DNA of 26,178 bases from an uncultured Eubacteriales bacterium. Lineage in GTDB: Bacteria; Bacillota; Clostridia; Christensenellales; UBA1242. Shown here piece after piece: positions 15,733 through 25,966 of this stretch. Where the stretch lies: contig CAOQRA010000013.1 of NCBI GenBank assembly GCA_948512295.1, positions 1-26,178 on the forward strand, given 5' to 3'. Within the stretch, counting starts at the first letter, position 1. Each line of letters opens with the position of its first letter. Under the pieces are notes generated by a model. That model made no database searches and was not told the DNA's origin. It was given only the letters and a program-made list of their open reading frames with translations. The position numbers were made by a program, and so were the translations under genes.

Positions 15733-16551
15733 TTATTTAATTTTACGCTTTTTTATTTGTATCACAAGATAATATAAACCAAAGGCAGCAAAAGTCGCCA
15801 ATACAAAAGTCAACATCCATAAGCCTCGATTAGGCTGGCTTATATAAAGAGTTATAGTACTGTCTTTGTATTCATTTTGATTTTTAAGCCAAATATGATG
15901 ATAAAGTTGGTCTTCTAAATAATAATTACTGTCTGATTTTAGCGCACGATTTGAGGTAGCATAATCATAGACAAAGTCTGGGCTGTAAACTATTTCTAAG
16001 CCCTCTAAGGCATTAGTATAAGCGTCCATATATCTTTGTCCTACCGTTTTATTTAAGGAAGAAATATTTTCAGCGAATGGAAAATTCCCAGTACTTGATG
16101 CAGTTATCATAAAGCCAAAATTAGGCTCCACCTCTTCGTTTGAAGTTGGGTGATAAAAACTCCAAGTTGCTTTGTCTTTAAAAAGTATAGTAAAGCCTAC
16201 ACAATCGTTTTCTTCATTGTAAGCGGTTTGCGTTACTGCCACAGCTTTGCCTATTTGATAAAGCGGATTTGGGTTTGAATTATATGCCAGAATGAGACTA
16301 ATATAAAACTCATCATGAAACATGTTAACATTTTTTATAAGTTTATTTTTAAAAGCGGCGATTTGTTCTTCACTCAAGCCTTGATTTTTTAATTTGTTAG
16401 TGCCCACGCTAAAATATAAAGCTTGCGTTACATAAGTTCCGCTATCACTAATTGATAATAAAATAAATTCGTTAGATAATGGGCTGCTTTTTCCGCAACC
16501 AAAAAACATACAACATGTCAAAATCATCATAAAGAGCGCGATTTTTTTCAT
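15733..16551 (-). CDS. Lipoprotein with C-terminal transmembrane helix
   Basis: The 272-residue protein has a lipoprotein signal (FFGC, Cys19), an outer domain of about 220 residues and a C-terminal membrane helix (about 243-262) followed by KKRKIK, which fits positive-inside topology. It is thus anchored at both ends. The architecture recalls LppM/DUF3153-type lipoproteins, but no diagnostic motif was found, so that is only a hint. It starts 34 bases after the stop of the giant lipoprotein gene. No clear ribosome binding site precedes ATG 16551, suggesting weak initiation or re-initiation. Its placement suggests co-transcription and a role connected with the giant protein, which is inferred from position alone. 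Confidence 0.78.
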   Translation of the reverse strand: MKKIALFMMILTCCMFFGCGKSSPLSNEFILLSISDSGTYVTQALYFSVGTNKLKNQGLSEEQIAAFKNKLIKNVNMFHDEFYISLILAYNSNPNPLYQIGKAVAVTQTAYNEENDCVGFTILFKDKATWSFYHPTSNEEVEPNFGFMITASSTGNFPFAENISSLNKTVGQRYMDAYTNALEGLEIVYSPDFVYDYATSNRALKSDSNYYLEDQLYHHIWLKNQNEYKDSTITLYISQPNRGLWMLTFVLATFAAFGLYYLVIQIKKRKIK

Positions 16552-16585
16552 ATTGTATGTTATTCGGCTGAAATAATATTAATTA

Positions 16586-19500
16586 CTATACTTTGTTAAT
16601 TGAAACATCATATCCATTGTCAAGCTTGACAATTACAAGGCTATATTCGTTGTCACAGCGCAAAACCTTAGCGCTAATTTCTTGAGTTACAATGTTAGTG
16701 GTTGGATATTCCGCATAGCAATAACTTGGTGCAATATTATTGACGCTGGACTTACAAGAGAAGGCAATATAGTTTTTAGACGCTTCAACTAGCGAATTTA
16801 TTTTTCCGCTATTTAACTGATAAGCAACGCCGCCACTATTATTGCTGGTCACCGCCGAAGACGTTAAATTTCCCTTGTTATAGCTAAAACTGAGTTCTCC
16901 GCCATCAAACCGCAAAACTATGCCTGCGATAAAGCTTGAATAAGCTCCTTTTAATGAAGCGTCCACAGCTTCAATGTCCGCATTGTTTCCACATTGAGAT
17001 ATCTTGCCATTGACGTTATTAAGCGCCACTCCTGCAATTCTAATTTGAGCGTTTCTGCGCCTTGCATTTACTGATAGTTTTCCATTATTATTGCAACGCA
17101 GCATAACGGCTTGCACATTTAAATTAGCGGATTGGTTTGTGATTACAAATGGCGAAAGATAAAGCTGATTTGCAACTGTTGTAATAGCATTAATTGTAAT
17201 ATCAGAATTGTTTGCCACATTTATAATGGTGCCATAATTTACCGCCGCAATTCCACTTTGCGCTAAAGCAAGGTTTTGACTTTGCGCAAATGTGATGTCG
17301 TTTTGCACACTTGCAATTACTATGTTTTCTATCTGCCCTCGATTAATCCAAGAAAGTCCAGAAATCATAGTGTTAAATTTGATCAATCTGTTATTTTCAA
17401 AATACAACTTCAAGTTTTTAATAGTGCTTCCTTTCGCAAGTTCTTTAAATACAGCACAAGCATCATTAAAATTTACTTGGAGTGGTGATGCCGTGGTCAC
17501 AAAGCTCTGCGTAAGGTTAAACCCTGTCGTTTGATAATCGGCATCTATCATTTCTGAAACGAAAGTCAAATTCAAATTGTCGCCATCATAGTTTCCATAA
17601 AACACCTCATCAAAAGCAAAGTTTACCGCGCTAAGTAGTAAATGCCTGCTTTGTTTAAAGTAGTACTGACTACTATTTCTAAAACGCATATTTGAAAACT
17701 GAACGGCAGTGGCGATGATGTATGGATTATCTATAGTGCCATCACCACTTGCAAATAAGTCATAAATTATTGTTTGATTAAGGGTTAAAGAATTTAGTGA
17801 ATAAAGCGCACTAGAATTTTTTCTCGCATTGATTTGAACACTCAATATTTTGCCCATTTTCATAGGCTTATAGATATATACCTTTTCACCATTATTATCT
17901 AAAATAAAGTCGCTTGTTTCCGCAATTTCACTTTCTAGCCCCTCATAGTTTATGGTTATTCTAAACTGCGCAGCGTCTTCATTCTGCTTGGCTTGCTGCG
18001 ATTTTTGTAAAGTCCATTCAAATTGATTAAGCTGGTCATTCCAAACAAGTTGGTCATCTTTAGAAAAACTAAGAGGCGTAATGTCAAACATAGTGACATC
18101 TCCGTTTAAAAACAGATGCGATTTAGTAATTTCATTACTATAAACTTTAAAGCTTGCCTTTATAGAAGTCGCCTTGCTTGGAATTATTATAGTGCTTCCG
18201 CTGAACGTAATCTGGTCGGCAGCATTGTCTATGATTAAATATAGCTTATGTTTAGAACTTGCTCCGCTTGCGCCCGTGTTTATTGACGTTGAATAAGTCC
18301 TGCTATCATTAGCCAAAGTTATCTGAATCGTCAATTCCACCTGATAATAATTGTCAGTTCCAAAAATCTTTTTATTATTATACAGTTTTGTTAAGTCAAC
18401 TAAATATGAACTTTCGCCACGCACTATAGTAAAGTCATTTTCTTCAACTGAAGGCAATTTATATACATTACTTTCGCCATTGTCAAGTTTAAGCATTACA
18501 AGGTTAGATTTAATATACTGACTATTATCCGAGCCATAATTATAAGCATAAAGTTTATATGGATTGTTTTCAAAAACAAATTTTGGCTGAATGCAACTTA
18601 CAACTTTGCCATCCTCCTCGTCATAATTGTTATTATGTTTATTAGTGCTAACTAGTTTGCCAGCATTATCTACAAGATGCCAAGATAACCCACTCGTGGT
18701 TGTAGTTAATTTAATTGATCCCTCTTCAATATTAAAAGAGCTTACTGTATCTGATTTTTTGAACACTTTGACCGCGTTATTCCCTACGCTTACTTGCGAT
18801 TGCAAACTGCCTAGCAAATAACTTCCGTCTTGATATTTCAAACTTGCGTATTTGTAATAACCTCCGTCAACAGTGACAATATCATGATCCCTTTCACTAC
18901 CTTTAACCATGCCCAAAGTTGTTACATAGACTTTATACGAATATGTACTACCGCTATCCGGATCCTCTATTTTTAAGGTGTCAAAAGATGTATCTATGGT
19001 ATAGAACTCTCGAGATACGCTCATTTGCGTTTGTCCAGTTTTATAATATTCCACAATTAATTTATATATCAAAGTAGTGTCTGAAGTTAGCACTTTGTTT
19101 TCTTGCATGCTCCATTCAAAATCACCATTTCTCAAATTAAATTGCGTAACTTTATTTAAAAGTGCCGCTTGCAATTGTGTATACTCAGAAGATAGTAAAA
19201 GATATTTTTCTCCTGTTTGAGGAGTAAGAATAAAGTCACTATCACCGTCTTGTTTTTCGCTTATTTCAAAGGATACGTTTTGCGCTCCCATACTTGCAAA
19301 ATAGAATATTGAAGCTTTATCTTCTTCGTACTGACTATTAGCGCCTGCAACATACTCAAACTGCTTATTAGTGCTTGAATTAGAAGTGTAAGGAATGCCC
19401 GAATATGCGTTATTTGTAATCATAAACGACACGTTAGGATTATACATGTTATTAGCTACATTATCTGTTATCACAAAGTTTTTTGCATTGACTTGTACAT

Positions 19501-22500
19501 TTGGCGCGCTGAGCTTAACTATATTTTCGATTTTATAGCTATCACTATCTATGGTCATACTATTTGTGCCTACACTTCCTAAAATGCTTAAGATAACATA
19601 GTCATAAAGTCCGCTGTTTTGTAAAATTAATTCGAACATTCCATTGCTGGAGGTAATTTCCTTCGGCGAGTCGACTTCTTGCCCAGACCGTTTGTAAATT
19701 AGTTGAGTGTTATATCCAGCCGTGCCACGCCATGTGAGAATACCATTAGAAAGTGCCAGACTTTGTGCATTTATTTCAAGCAGCGTCAAAGTTTTATCGT
19801 CAGTTTTGCTGTTTATCGTATAACTATTTCCATAAGTGTAAACCGTCATTGAATAATTGCTTTTGACTATATTGGTTAAAGCTAAAAGCTTGCTGAAGTC
19901 AATGATAACACTATCTCGATCATTCAAAGGAGTGCTGTCCAATTTCAAGTTTAACTTACTGTTTTCACTGCCAGTAACGCCATCTATATAATACTCTCCC
20001 TCATTGCAAACGATATTAAAGTAATAATTATTATTATCATTTTTTAATAACATCACATACCTGTTTGCCTTTTGTAAAAGTGCGTCTTTAGAGGTTGCTA
20101 TCATCGAGCTTAAGAAAGATAGATAATAGTGATTTTTGCCTTCGATGGTTTTTCGCGAAAGCGTAATCGACGGTGCCTCACCTACCGCGACATCTATAGA
20201 AACGCTTTGTTCGCTTGTTATAGTGCGGTATCTTGACACTCCCTCTTGTCTTGCAGAAAGTGCGTATTGCCCTGCTGCTACACTTGAAGCAAAGGAATTA
20301 AATAAAATATCATTTGTAGCGATTCCGTTTTGTCCTTTGATTTCATCGTACAATTGACGGACAAAAATAGCATTTTGCGACGAAGTTGGTGCGCCATTAA
20401 GCATACCCTCTAAAGCGGCAATATACGTCATCGACCCGCTACCACCATTGATTGCAAAACTAAGTTTACTTAAATCTGGCAAAAGTCGTACTGGGTTCAC
20501 TTTCGTAATATAGTTAAGTCCGCCTTTAGTAAATATCAATCTTAAAGTTAAGGAAGAAATGTTGCTTGGAGAGAAACAGAAAAAGTCAGTATACGCCTTA
20601 TTTATCATACCAAGTTGTTCGTCTTTACTTAGTCCTTGTGAATTATATGCCTTTTCAATGGTAGTTAATAATTCTGAGTTTTTAACAGCATCTAAATTAA
20701 AAGTTATTACACCATCTTCAACCTGCAATGAGGTTGGTGAACTGTATTTTGTAATCTCACTATTAGAATTATATATCACATTAGATGCAAGCACATTGTC
20801 ATTTACAGAAACAGTTACAATTCTTAAACTATAAGCGCGATTTGGTACAAAGTTGATTGACATTAGGTTAAGCGAGGCAGACGGTGCAAACACCTTTTGG
20901 AAGTAATCATTTCCGTTATTGTAATAGATGTAGACATAATAACCTAAGGCTTCTGGCTCGGTTGAGGCATTCCAACTTAAGATATCATCTCTAAGAGTTA
21001 TACCGCTGATTGTACAAAGTTTGGTGTAAGTTTTTTCATTTCCGTTGTATTGTTGATATCCGCCGTCCTGCATTGCAACTCTGCTTACGCGGATTGTCAG
21101 TTGCCCTTTTTGAATTACTGCCGCAAGATCATTGACTAAAAGAGCATAGCATTGTTCCACTTGACTTGCATCAATATTAGGTGGAAGTTCTTTAACAAAG
21201 TAACCGCCCGCCTCTGTATTAATCCAGTATCCTCTAAGCTCGGATGCAAGATATGTTTTAACAAGACTATGAGCAATTCCATCGTCAGTAAGATAGCTGA
21301 TCATAATCCTAAATGAGGTGGTGTTTTCCTGCTCCAAAAGTGGTACTTTTATATAATCTTCTGCATAATCTCTTCCACGTGCAAACAATACTTCGGTTGG
21401 TTCTTGAAGATAATCAAAACTTAAATTTACAAAGTCCGCATTGATTGCGCCCTGCTTTTGCACAGAAATTGCAAGTTGCATTTTCCCAAAGTTTTGCACC
21501 GATAAAAGCTTGATAAATTGCTCCATCGAATAAGTAAAAATTGCGCTATCATTTACTCGAGTTGGCTCAAAGGTGAAGATCTTTCCAGTATAGCTAACTA
21601 CAAATCTAATATCATTATCAATTTCGTTTTCGTTATAAAGCGAAATGTTAATATCTCCAGTAGGTGTGATTTCCACGCTGTTTATTCCGTTTAAACGATA
21701 ACCAGATAGATTTGCCTTGAGCTCAGTCGCCAGGAATTGTCCAAGCTGATCATATCCAACTACCTCAACGCTATAATTTCCGCTGCCTCTAGCAAGTAAT
21801 TCTTGGGTCATAATATTAATAGCTGTACTATTAAAACTTTGATAGGTTGTCACTCCGTCTATAGTTACACCTACCATAAAGTTCTTAATTTTATTTGAAA
21901 CATTAAAGCCTGGCTGCTCTTGCGCTGACACCTCTATTTGCAAAATGCCATCGTCGGAAATGGTTAGCGAGGAGATGTTATTATATCGGTAAAGTGAATA
22001 TGTATAAACATTGGAAGTTATGCTATTGTCACCATTGACCACCAATGAGATTTTGTTATCTCCACATTTAAAATATTCTTGAGAAATCGTAAAAATGTAT
22101 TCTCCATCTTCATTTTGACTTAAATTATATTTTTCAAATATGTCACCATTCTTTATAGCAGTTGCCAAAGTGCTATCATTTATGGTAATATTAAAGCTTA
22201 TATTTTGCACATCCGACCAAATATCTTTCCATTTGAATTGTATATTGGCTTTTATAAGTTTATCAGTTTCTTTTTGATAATCTTGATTTAATATGACCTC
22301 GTGCCAAACATTTTCAAGTGTTTTAAGTTTTTCAAGTTGTAAAACGTTACTTTCTTTACTTGAATAATAGCCTATGGAGTTCGCACCACCATCAATCGTA
22401 TAATTTTCAATCACTGCCACCACTTTTAAAGAATATAAACCAATGGATAGTTTATAAAGCACTTCATCATCCAAATTGTATTGGCAAGTTTTAAGCCCCT

Positions 22501-25500
22501 CAATCACTTGAGCTTGACCATTTTCGCCATCAATTTGAATTTTGTAGGATAGTGGACTAGGTTGCATTGTAAAGTCGGTTGCAAGAGCGTTCCAAGACAA
22601 AAGTCCCTCGCTTAGCGACAAATTAAAATCCAATAAATTAAGGTTTTTAAAGTTGTATTCTATTGTTTCGCTGTCAATGTAATAGTAGGTTTTAGAAGCT
22701 TGAGTCACGCTTTCTTTTGCTATTAATTTAAGTGATAAATTTGTATTGCCCTCTAAATTAATGGATACATAGCCATTTGCGCCTATTGCCACTTCTTGTC
22801 CATCACAAAGCACTTTTGCTACACGTGAAGTGTTTACAGTGAAATGAATGCAAGAATTGTGGTTATCTACATTTACAGCTTGCACTTTGGCTAATTTTTC
22901 AATAATAATCAAATTTGAATTTGTGGAAGATAAATAAGCTGGATTAACCGCAAATACATAAATCTCGGTGGGATCCAAGAAATCTACATCATCTAAGTTA
23001 GCGCTTTCGCCAATTAAATTGTCTTTTATAAGTGCGCCATTTGCATATATTGAATAACGCGTTTGGCTGTCTCCTACTTGAGTCCAGGATAGCGTGTTTG
23101 TAGAGGTATCAAAAGTTATGCTAGTCTTGCCAAGTTGATGAAGCTGCAATTGTTCTTGTCCGGTCGAAGTTGTGCCAAGTGCAGATGGCAAAAGGAAGAC
23201 ATCATTCTCTCCTACGCGCTTTAATCCAAAAGAATATGCGCTGACACTTATTTTTATATATTGGCACTGCTGATAAGCCGACTTGAAAGCTTCGTCTTTT
23301 GGAAGTGTGGACAAAAGTTTAGTTTGAATAAATTGTGCAAGATTAAAGTTTACGTCAAGGCAAGAAGTGACTTCCTCATAATCTCCATTTATATCATTAA
23401 CTAAGGTCAATGTGATTAAATAATTCTCAATTAAGTCATGGTCGACAGAAGTAAAATTCAAAATACCAGTATTATAGTTTATTGCACTTGGTGCACTGAC
23501 GCGTTTAAAGTTATAGTAATACTCTGCGCTATTTAAATAATAGTGTGTATTCGTACCCTCTTGCGGCAAAGCTTGAATAGTTAATATAAAGTCATCATTA
23601 TATCCACGCAAATCAACGCCCATTTGATTTTCAGTATTTAGCACTTGCTGTCCAAGTTTTATAATAACACCGTTGCTATAAGCTTGGCATTCCACAGTCA
23701 AATATTGTTTATCGCTGACTGAGAATTTTGGTTTTGCTAGCCTTGTCACATAAATAGTAGTCTTTTCTGACGTAGTATGAATGGTGCCGTCGTATTTACT
23801 GCCCGCACTAGCTTCCACGCATATTTCATATTGTTTTGCAGATGCAAAACTATTTTCAAAGTTGTAAACAAGTGTATTAAGTGACGGATTATTATCGTAA
23901 ACATCTCCCTCTTTTACTCCATCAATATAGATTGTGTACTTATGAGCATTATCCACTTTGGTTATGTTTAAACCATATTTATTATCCTTTTGAGTAAATT
24001 CAAAAACTGGACTTTCTATTTGTTTGTAAACAAAGAATTTTGATTTAAGAATATTAGCTGCATCATAGAAATCACTATCTAAATACTGCCCACCTTGGGA
24101 AATAGAATAAACCTCTATATAATAATATCCAAAGTCTAATGTTTCTTCAATTTGTGTATTTTGCGTTCTGTCAACGCGTGCAAAAGGCTGTGGCAACGCA
24201 TCGCTTGTTTCATCAAAATCGGCATCTACGCGGTAGATAAGATATTTGTAGTCAGCATTTTCAATTGCGTTCCACATAAAACTGCCATTTTCTTGCTCTT
24301 GTGCTTTTGTAGTCTTGTCAAGCACCGTCAAAGTGTAAGTGCTGTGGCTGTCTTTAGCCATATTGTCTTCGCGTGTCGCTTGTATATCAAAGTTATATTT
24401 ACTTTCATTAGGTGCAATTTCTGCCAAATTGATTTCAAAGCTAACTTTATTATTTTTTATAGTAAATTCATTAAAAGAAGTGCCATTTACATTTAAAGTA
24501 TAATTATCCGCATATTCTACTGCGGCAAAAGTTAAAGTTACTGTTTTATCGCTGATAGTATGACTGATGCTTTCCGCATTGTTTAAAACATATATGTCTA
24601 CCACTCGTGGAGTGGAACTTACAACGTTGTCGTATTCTTCAAAAGGCAATACTTGTCCATCATTAAAAGATGGGAGAGAATATATTTTTACCTCATTGTG
24701 ACCTTTGTCAAAAGAGGAAATTGGCAAAATCAAAGTGCTGCCTTGGCTGACGTTGTGTTCAAGTTCATGTTCGCCATAAACAATTTTATAATTTTTTATG
24801 TAAGTTTGATTATTAAACTTAAGCTGCAACCCTTGAGCGGTAAGTTCATAGTAAAAATTGGGTTGTTCAAGCTTATAAATATTTATACTGGAAATATCGC
24901 TATTTACATAAATTTCGTTGTAATTAACGCCACCTCGCGCCTGCACATTAAGTTGCATGCTGCCACTTGGCAAGCCGTCAAGTTTAAATTCTTCTGGCAA
25001 TACCTCGACAACGCCATTTACACCGTTTTCAAGTATGTATTGAATCATAAGTGATTCGGTGCCTGTTAAGCTTTGACACTCCACTTTCCCATTTTCGTAC
25101 TTTAAAGATGGCAAGCCCAGTTTTTTAAGATTTAGCCTTGTACGAGAACTCAGCATTGCGTTTTCATTTGTATCGCAAACTTCAATTATGACGCTTGCAA
25201 TTTCTCCTGCATTTAACCCACCACAATTGATGTCTACATAATTTTCACTTTGCCCTTGGGAAATTATAAAGCCATTATACTCAATGTTATATTTTGCATG
25301 TGCGATTGCCTCCCAGCGAATCATTATATTTTGACCACCGAAAAACGTGCCAAGGTCTACTCGTTGAATATTAATGCTAGGCATTACATTGTAATTTATA
25401 ATTTGAGGCGAACTAAAATCGGAGTCTTCTATGTATTTATTGCCTACCGCTTTAACTTGAATATCATAACTGCCAGCCTCAGTGAGCAAGTATTGATTTT

Positions 25501-25966
25501 GTCCTGTAACTTGAAAGTCTTGATTATTAAGTTTTAGTATGTAATTAGAAGCCGTGACAACTGCCCCTTCGTCATAAACACTTGCCTTATCCCAGCTTAT
25601 AACGCCATTCTCATCCACTTTAATGTTTGATGGCGTAGTAAATTTTTGTTTTACTATAAGTGGGCAGCTTGCAAGCAAGTTGCCGTTGTATTTGATATGT
25701 ACACTGCCTCGCCCTGGGGTTGAAGCTTGATAGGTATCATTGACTTTATCCACCAAATTTGATGGTACAATTTCTATTTGCAAATTATTGCTATTTACAT
25801 TTTCGCTTTTGACATATTGCAAAAAGTCGATTGTTTCAGCTTTAGACAAAACAATCTCTTTTACGCTAAACTCTGCTCTCGGATTATTTCCTTGCCCGCA
25901 TGATATAAGCACCACGCCAGAAATAATGGCACAAAACAAAAGTGCAATTAATCTTAATTTTTTCAT
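16586..25966 (-). CDS. Giant repeat-rich surface lipoprotein (FN3-like modules, GLUG-like C-terminus)
   Basis: This 3126-residue open frame is intact. It begins with a lipoprotein signal (LISC, Cys23). Residues about 30-108 resemble a bacterial Ig-like (BIG) domain. From about 110 to 2730 there are roughly twenty degenerate 80-130-residue beta-sandwich modules. Each tends to open with a P-containing linker after a KL/KY pair, then show a Trp-containing strand (such as ISWDKA, LSWTQV, LSWNAL, LTWRGT) and later a Y-x-I/V-x-V strand, as in fibronectin III folds. At 2741 a GDGTIDNPY segment opens a GLUG/beta-helix-like end region with repeated N-x-G turns. No sortase signal or C-terminal membrane helix is present. 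Role in adhesion or matrix binding is inferred. ATG 25966 follows AGAGGAAAG. Confidence 0.85.
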   Translation of the reverse strand: MKKLRLIALLFCAIISGVVLISCGQGNNPRAEFSVKEIVLSKAETIDFLQYVKSENVNSNNLQIEIVPSNLVDKVNDTYQASTPGRGSVHIKYNGNLLASCPLIVKQKFTTPSNIKVDENGVISWDKASVYDEGAVVTASNYILKLNNQDFQVTGQNQYLLTEAGSYDIQVKAVGNKYIEDSDFSSPQIINYNVMPSINIQRVDLGTFFGGQNIMIRWEAIAHAKYNIEYNGFIISQGQSENYVDINCGGLNAGEIASVIIEVCDTNENAMLSSRTRLNLKKLGLPSLKYENGKVECQSLTGTESLMIQYILENGVNGVVEVLPEEFKLDGLPSGSMQLNVQARGGVNYNEIYVNSDISSINIYKLEQPNFYYELTAQGLQLKFNNQTYIKNYKIVYGEHELEHNVSQGSTLILPISSFDKGHNEVKIYSLPSFNDGQVLPFEEYDNVVSSTPRVVDIYVLNNAESISHTISDKTVTLTFAAVEYADNYTLNVNGTSFNEFTIKNNKVSFEINLAEIAPNESKYNFDIQATREDNMAKDSHSTYTLTVLDKTTKAQEQENGSFMWNAIENADYKYLIYRVDADFDETSDALPQPFARVDRTQNTQIEETLDFGYYYIEVYSISQGGQYLDSDFYDAANILKSKFFVYKQIESPVFEFTQKDNKYGLNITKVDNAHKYTIYIDGVKEGDVYDNNPSLNTLVYNFENSFASAKQYEICVEASAGSKYDGTIHTTSEKTTIYVTRLAKPKFSVSDKQYLTVECQAYSNGVIIKLGQQVLNTENQMGVDLRGYNDDFILTIQALPQEGTNTHYYLNSAEYYYNFKRVSAPSAINYNTGILNFTSVDHDLIENYLITLTLVNDINGDYEEVTSCLDVNFNLAQFIQTKLLSTLPKDEAFKSAYQQCQYIKISVSAYSFGLKRVGENDVFLLPSALGTTSTGQEQLQLHQLGKTSITFDTSTNTLSWTQVGDSQTRYSIYANGALIKDNLIGESANLDDVDFLDPTEIYVFAVNPAYLSSTNSNLIIIEKLAKVQAVNVDNHNSCIHFTVNTSRVAKVLCDGQEVAIGANGYVSINLEGNTNLSLKLIAKESVTQASKTYYYIDSETIEYNFKNLNLLDFNLSLSEGLLSWNALATDFTMQPSPLSYKIQIDGENGQAQVIEGLKTCQYNLDDEVLYKLSIGLYSLKVVAVIENYTIDGGANSIGYYSSKESNVLQLEKLKTLENVWHEVILNQDYQKETDKLIKANIQFKWKDIWSDVQNISFNITINDSTLATAIKNGDIFEKYNLSQNEDGEYIFTISQEYFKCGDNKISLVVNGDNSITSNVYTYSLYRYNNISSLTISDDGILQIEVSAQEQPGFNVSNKIKNFMVGVTIDGVTTYQSFNSTAINIMTQELLARGSGNYSVEVVGYDQLGQFLATELKANLSGYRLNGINSVEITPTGDINISLYNENEIDNDIRFVVSYTGKIFTFEPTRVNDSAIFTYSMEQFIKLLSVQNFGKMQLAISVQKQGAINADFVNLSFDYLQEPTEVLFARGRDYAEDYIKVPLLEQENTTSFRIMISYLTDDGIAHSLVKTYLASELRGYWINTEAGGYFVKELPPNIDASQVEQCYALLVNDLAAVIQKGQLTIRVSRVAMQDGGYQQYNGNEKTYTKLCTISGITLRDDILSWNASTEPEALGYYVYIYYNNGNDYFQKVFAPSASLNLMSINFVPNRAYSLRIVTVSVNDNVLASNVIYNSNSEITKYSSPTSLQVEDGVITFNLDAVKNSELLTTIEKAYNSQGLSKDEQLGMINKAYTDFFCFSPSNISSLTLRLIFTKGGLNYITKVNPVRLLPDLSKLSFAINGGSGSMTYIAALEGMLNGAPTSSQNAIFVRQLYDEIKGQNGIATNDILFNSFASSVAAGQYALSARQEGVSRYRTITSEQSVSIDVAVGEAPSITLSRKTIEGKNHYYLSFLSSMIATSKDALLQKANRYVMLLKNDNNNYYFNIVCNEGEYYIDGVTGSENSKLNLKLDSTPLNDRDSVIIDFSKLLALTNIVKSNYSMTVYTYGNSYTINSKTDDKTLTLLEINAQSLALSNGILTWRGTAGYNTQLIYKRSGQEVDSPKEITSSNGMFELILQNSGLYDYVILSILGSVGTNSMTIDSDSYKIENIVKLSAPNVQVNAKNFVITDNVANNMYNPNVSFMITNNAYSGIPYTSNSSTNKQFEYVAGANSQYEEDKASIFYFASMGAQNVSFEISEKQDGDSDFILTPQTGEKYLLLSSEYTQLQAALLNKVTQFNLRNGDFEWSMQENKVLTSDTTLIYKLIVEYYKTGQTQMSVSREFYTIDTSFDTLKIEDPDSGSTYSYKVYVTTLGMVKGSERDHDIVTVDGGYYKYASLKYQDGSYLLGSLQSQVSVGNNAVKVFKKSDTVSSFNIEEGSIKLTTTTSGLSWHLVDNAGKLVSTNKHNNNYDEEDGKVVSCIQPKFVFENNPYKLYAYNYGSDNSQYIKSNLVMLKLDNGESNVYKLPSVEENDFTIVRGESSYLVDLTKLYNNKKIFGTDNYYQVELTIQITLANDSRTYSTSINTGASGASSKHKLYLIIDNAADQITFSGSTIIIPSKATSIKASFKVYSNEITKSHLFLNGDVTMFDITPLSFSKDDQLVWNDQLNQFEWTLQKSQQAKQNEDAAQFRITINYEGLESEIAETSDFILDNNGEKVYIYKPMKMGKILSVQINARKNSSALYSLNSLTLNQTIIYDLFASGDGTIDNPYIIATAVQFSNMRFRNSSQYYFKQSRHLLLSAVNFAFDEVFYGNYDGDNLNLTFVSEMIDADYQTTGFNLTQSFVTTASPLQVNFNDACAVFKELAKGSTIKNLKLYFENNRLIKFNTMISGLSWINRGQIENIVIASVQNDITFAQSQNLALAQSGIAAVNYGTIINVANNSDITINAITTVANQLYLSPFVITNQSANLNVQAVMLRCNNNGKLSVNARRRNAQIRIAGVALNNVNGKISQCGNNADIEAVDASLKGAYSSFIAGIVLRFDGGELSFSYNKGNLTSSAVTSNNSGGVAYQLNSGKINSLVEASKNYIAFSCKSSVNNIAPSYCYAEYPTTNIVTQEISAKVLRCDNEYSLVIVKLDNGYDVSINKV

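Noticed and set aside
24152..25537. Several 95-133-codon plus-strand frames opposite the giant gene
   Set aside because: They are antisense shadows in AT-rich sequence with many hydrophobic and basic residues, no ribosome binding sites and no family resemblance.
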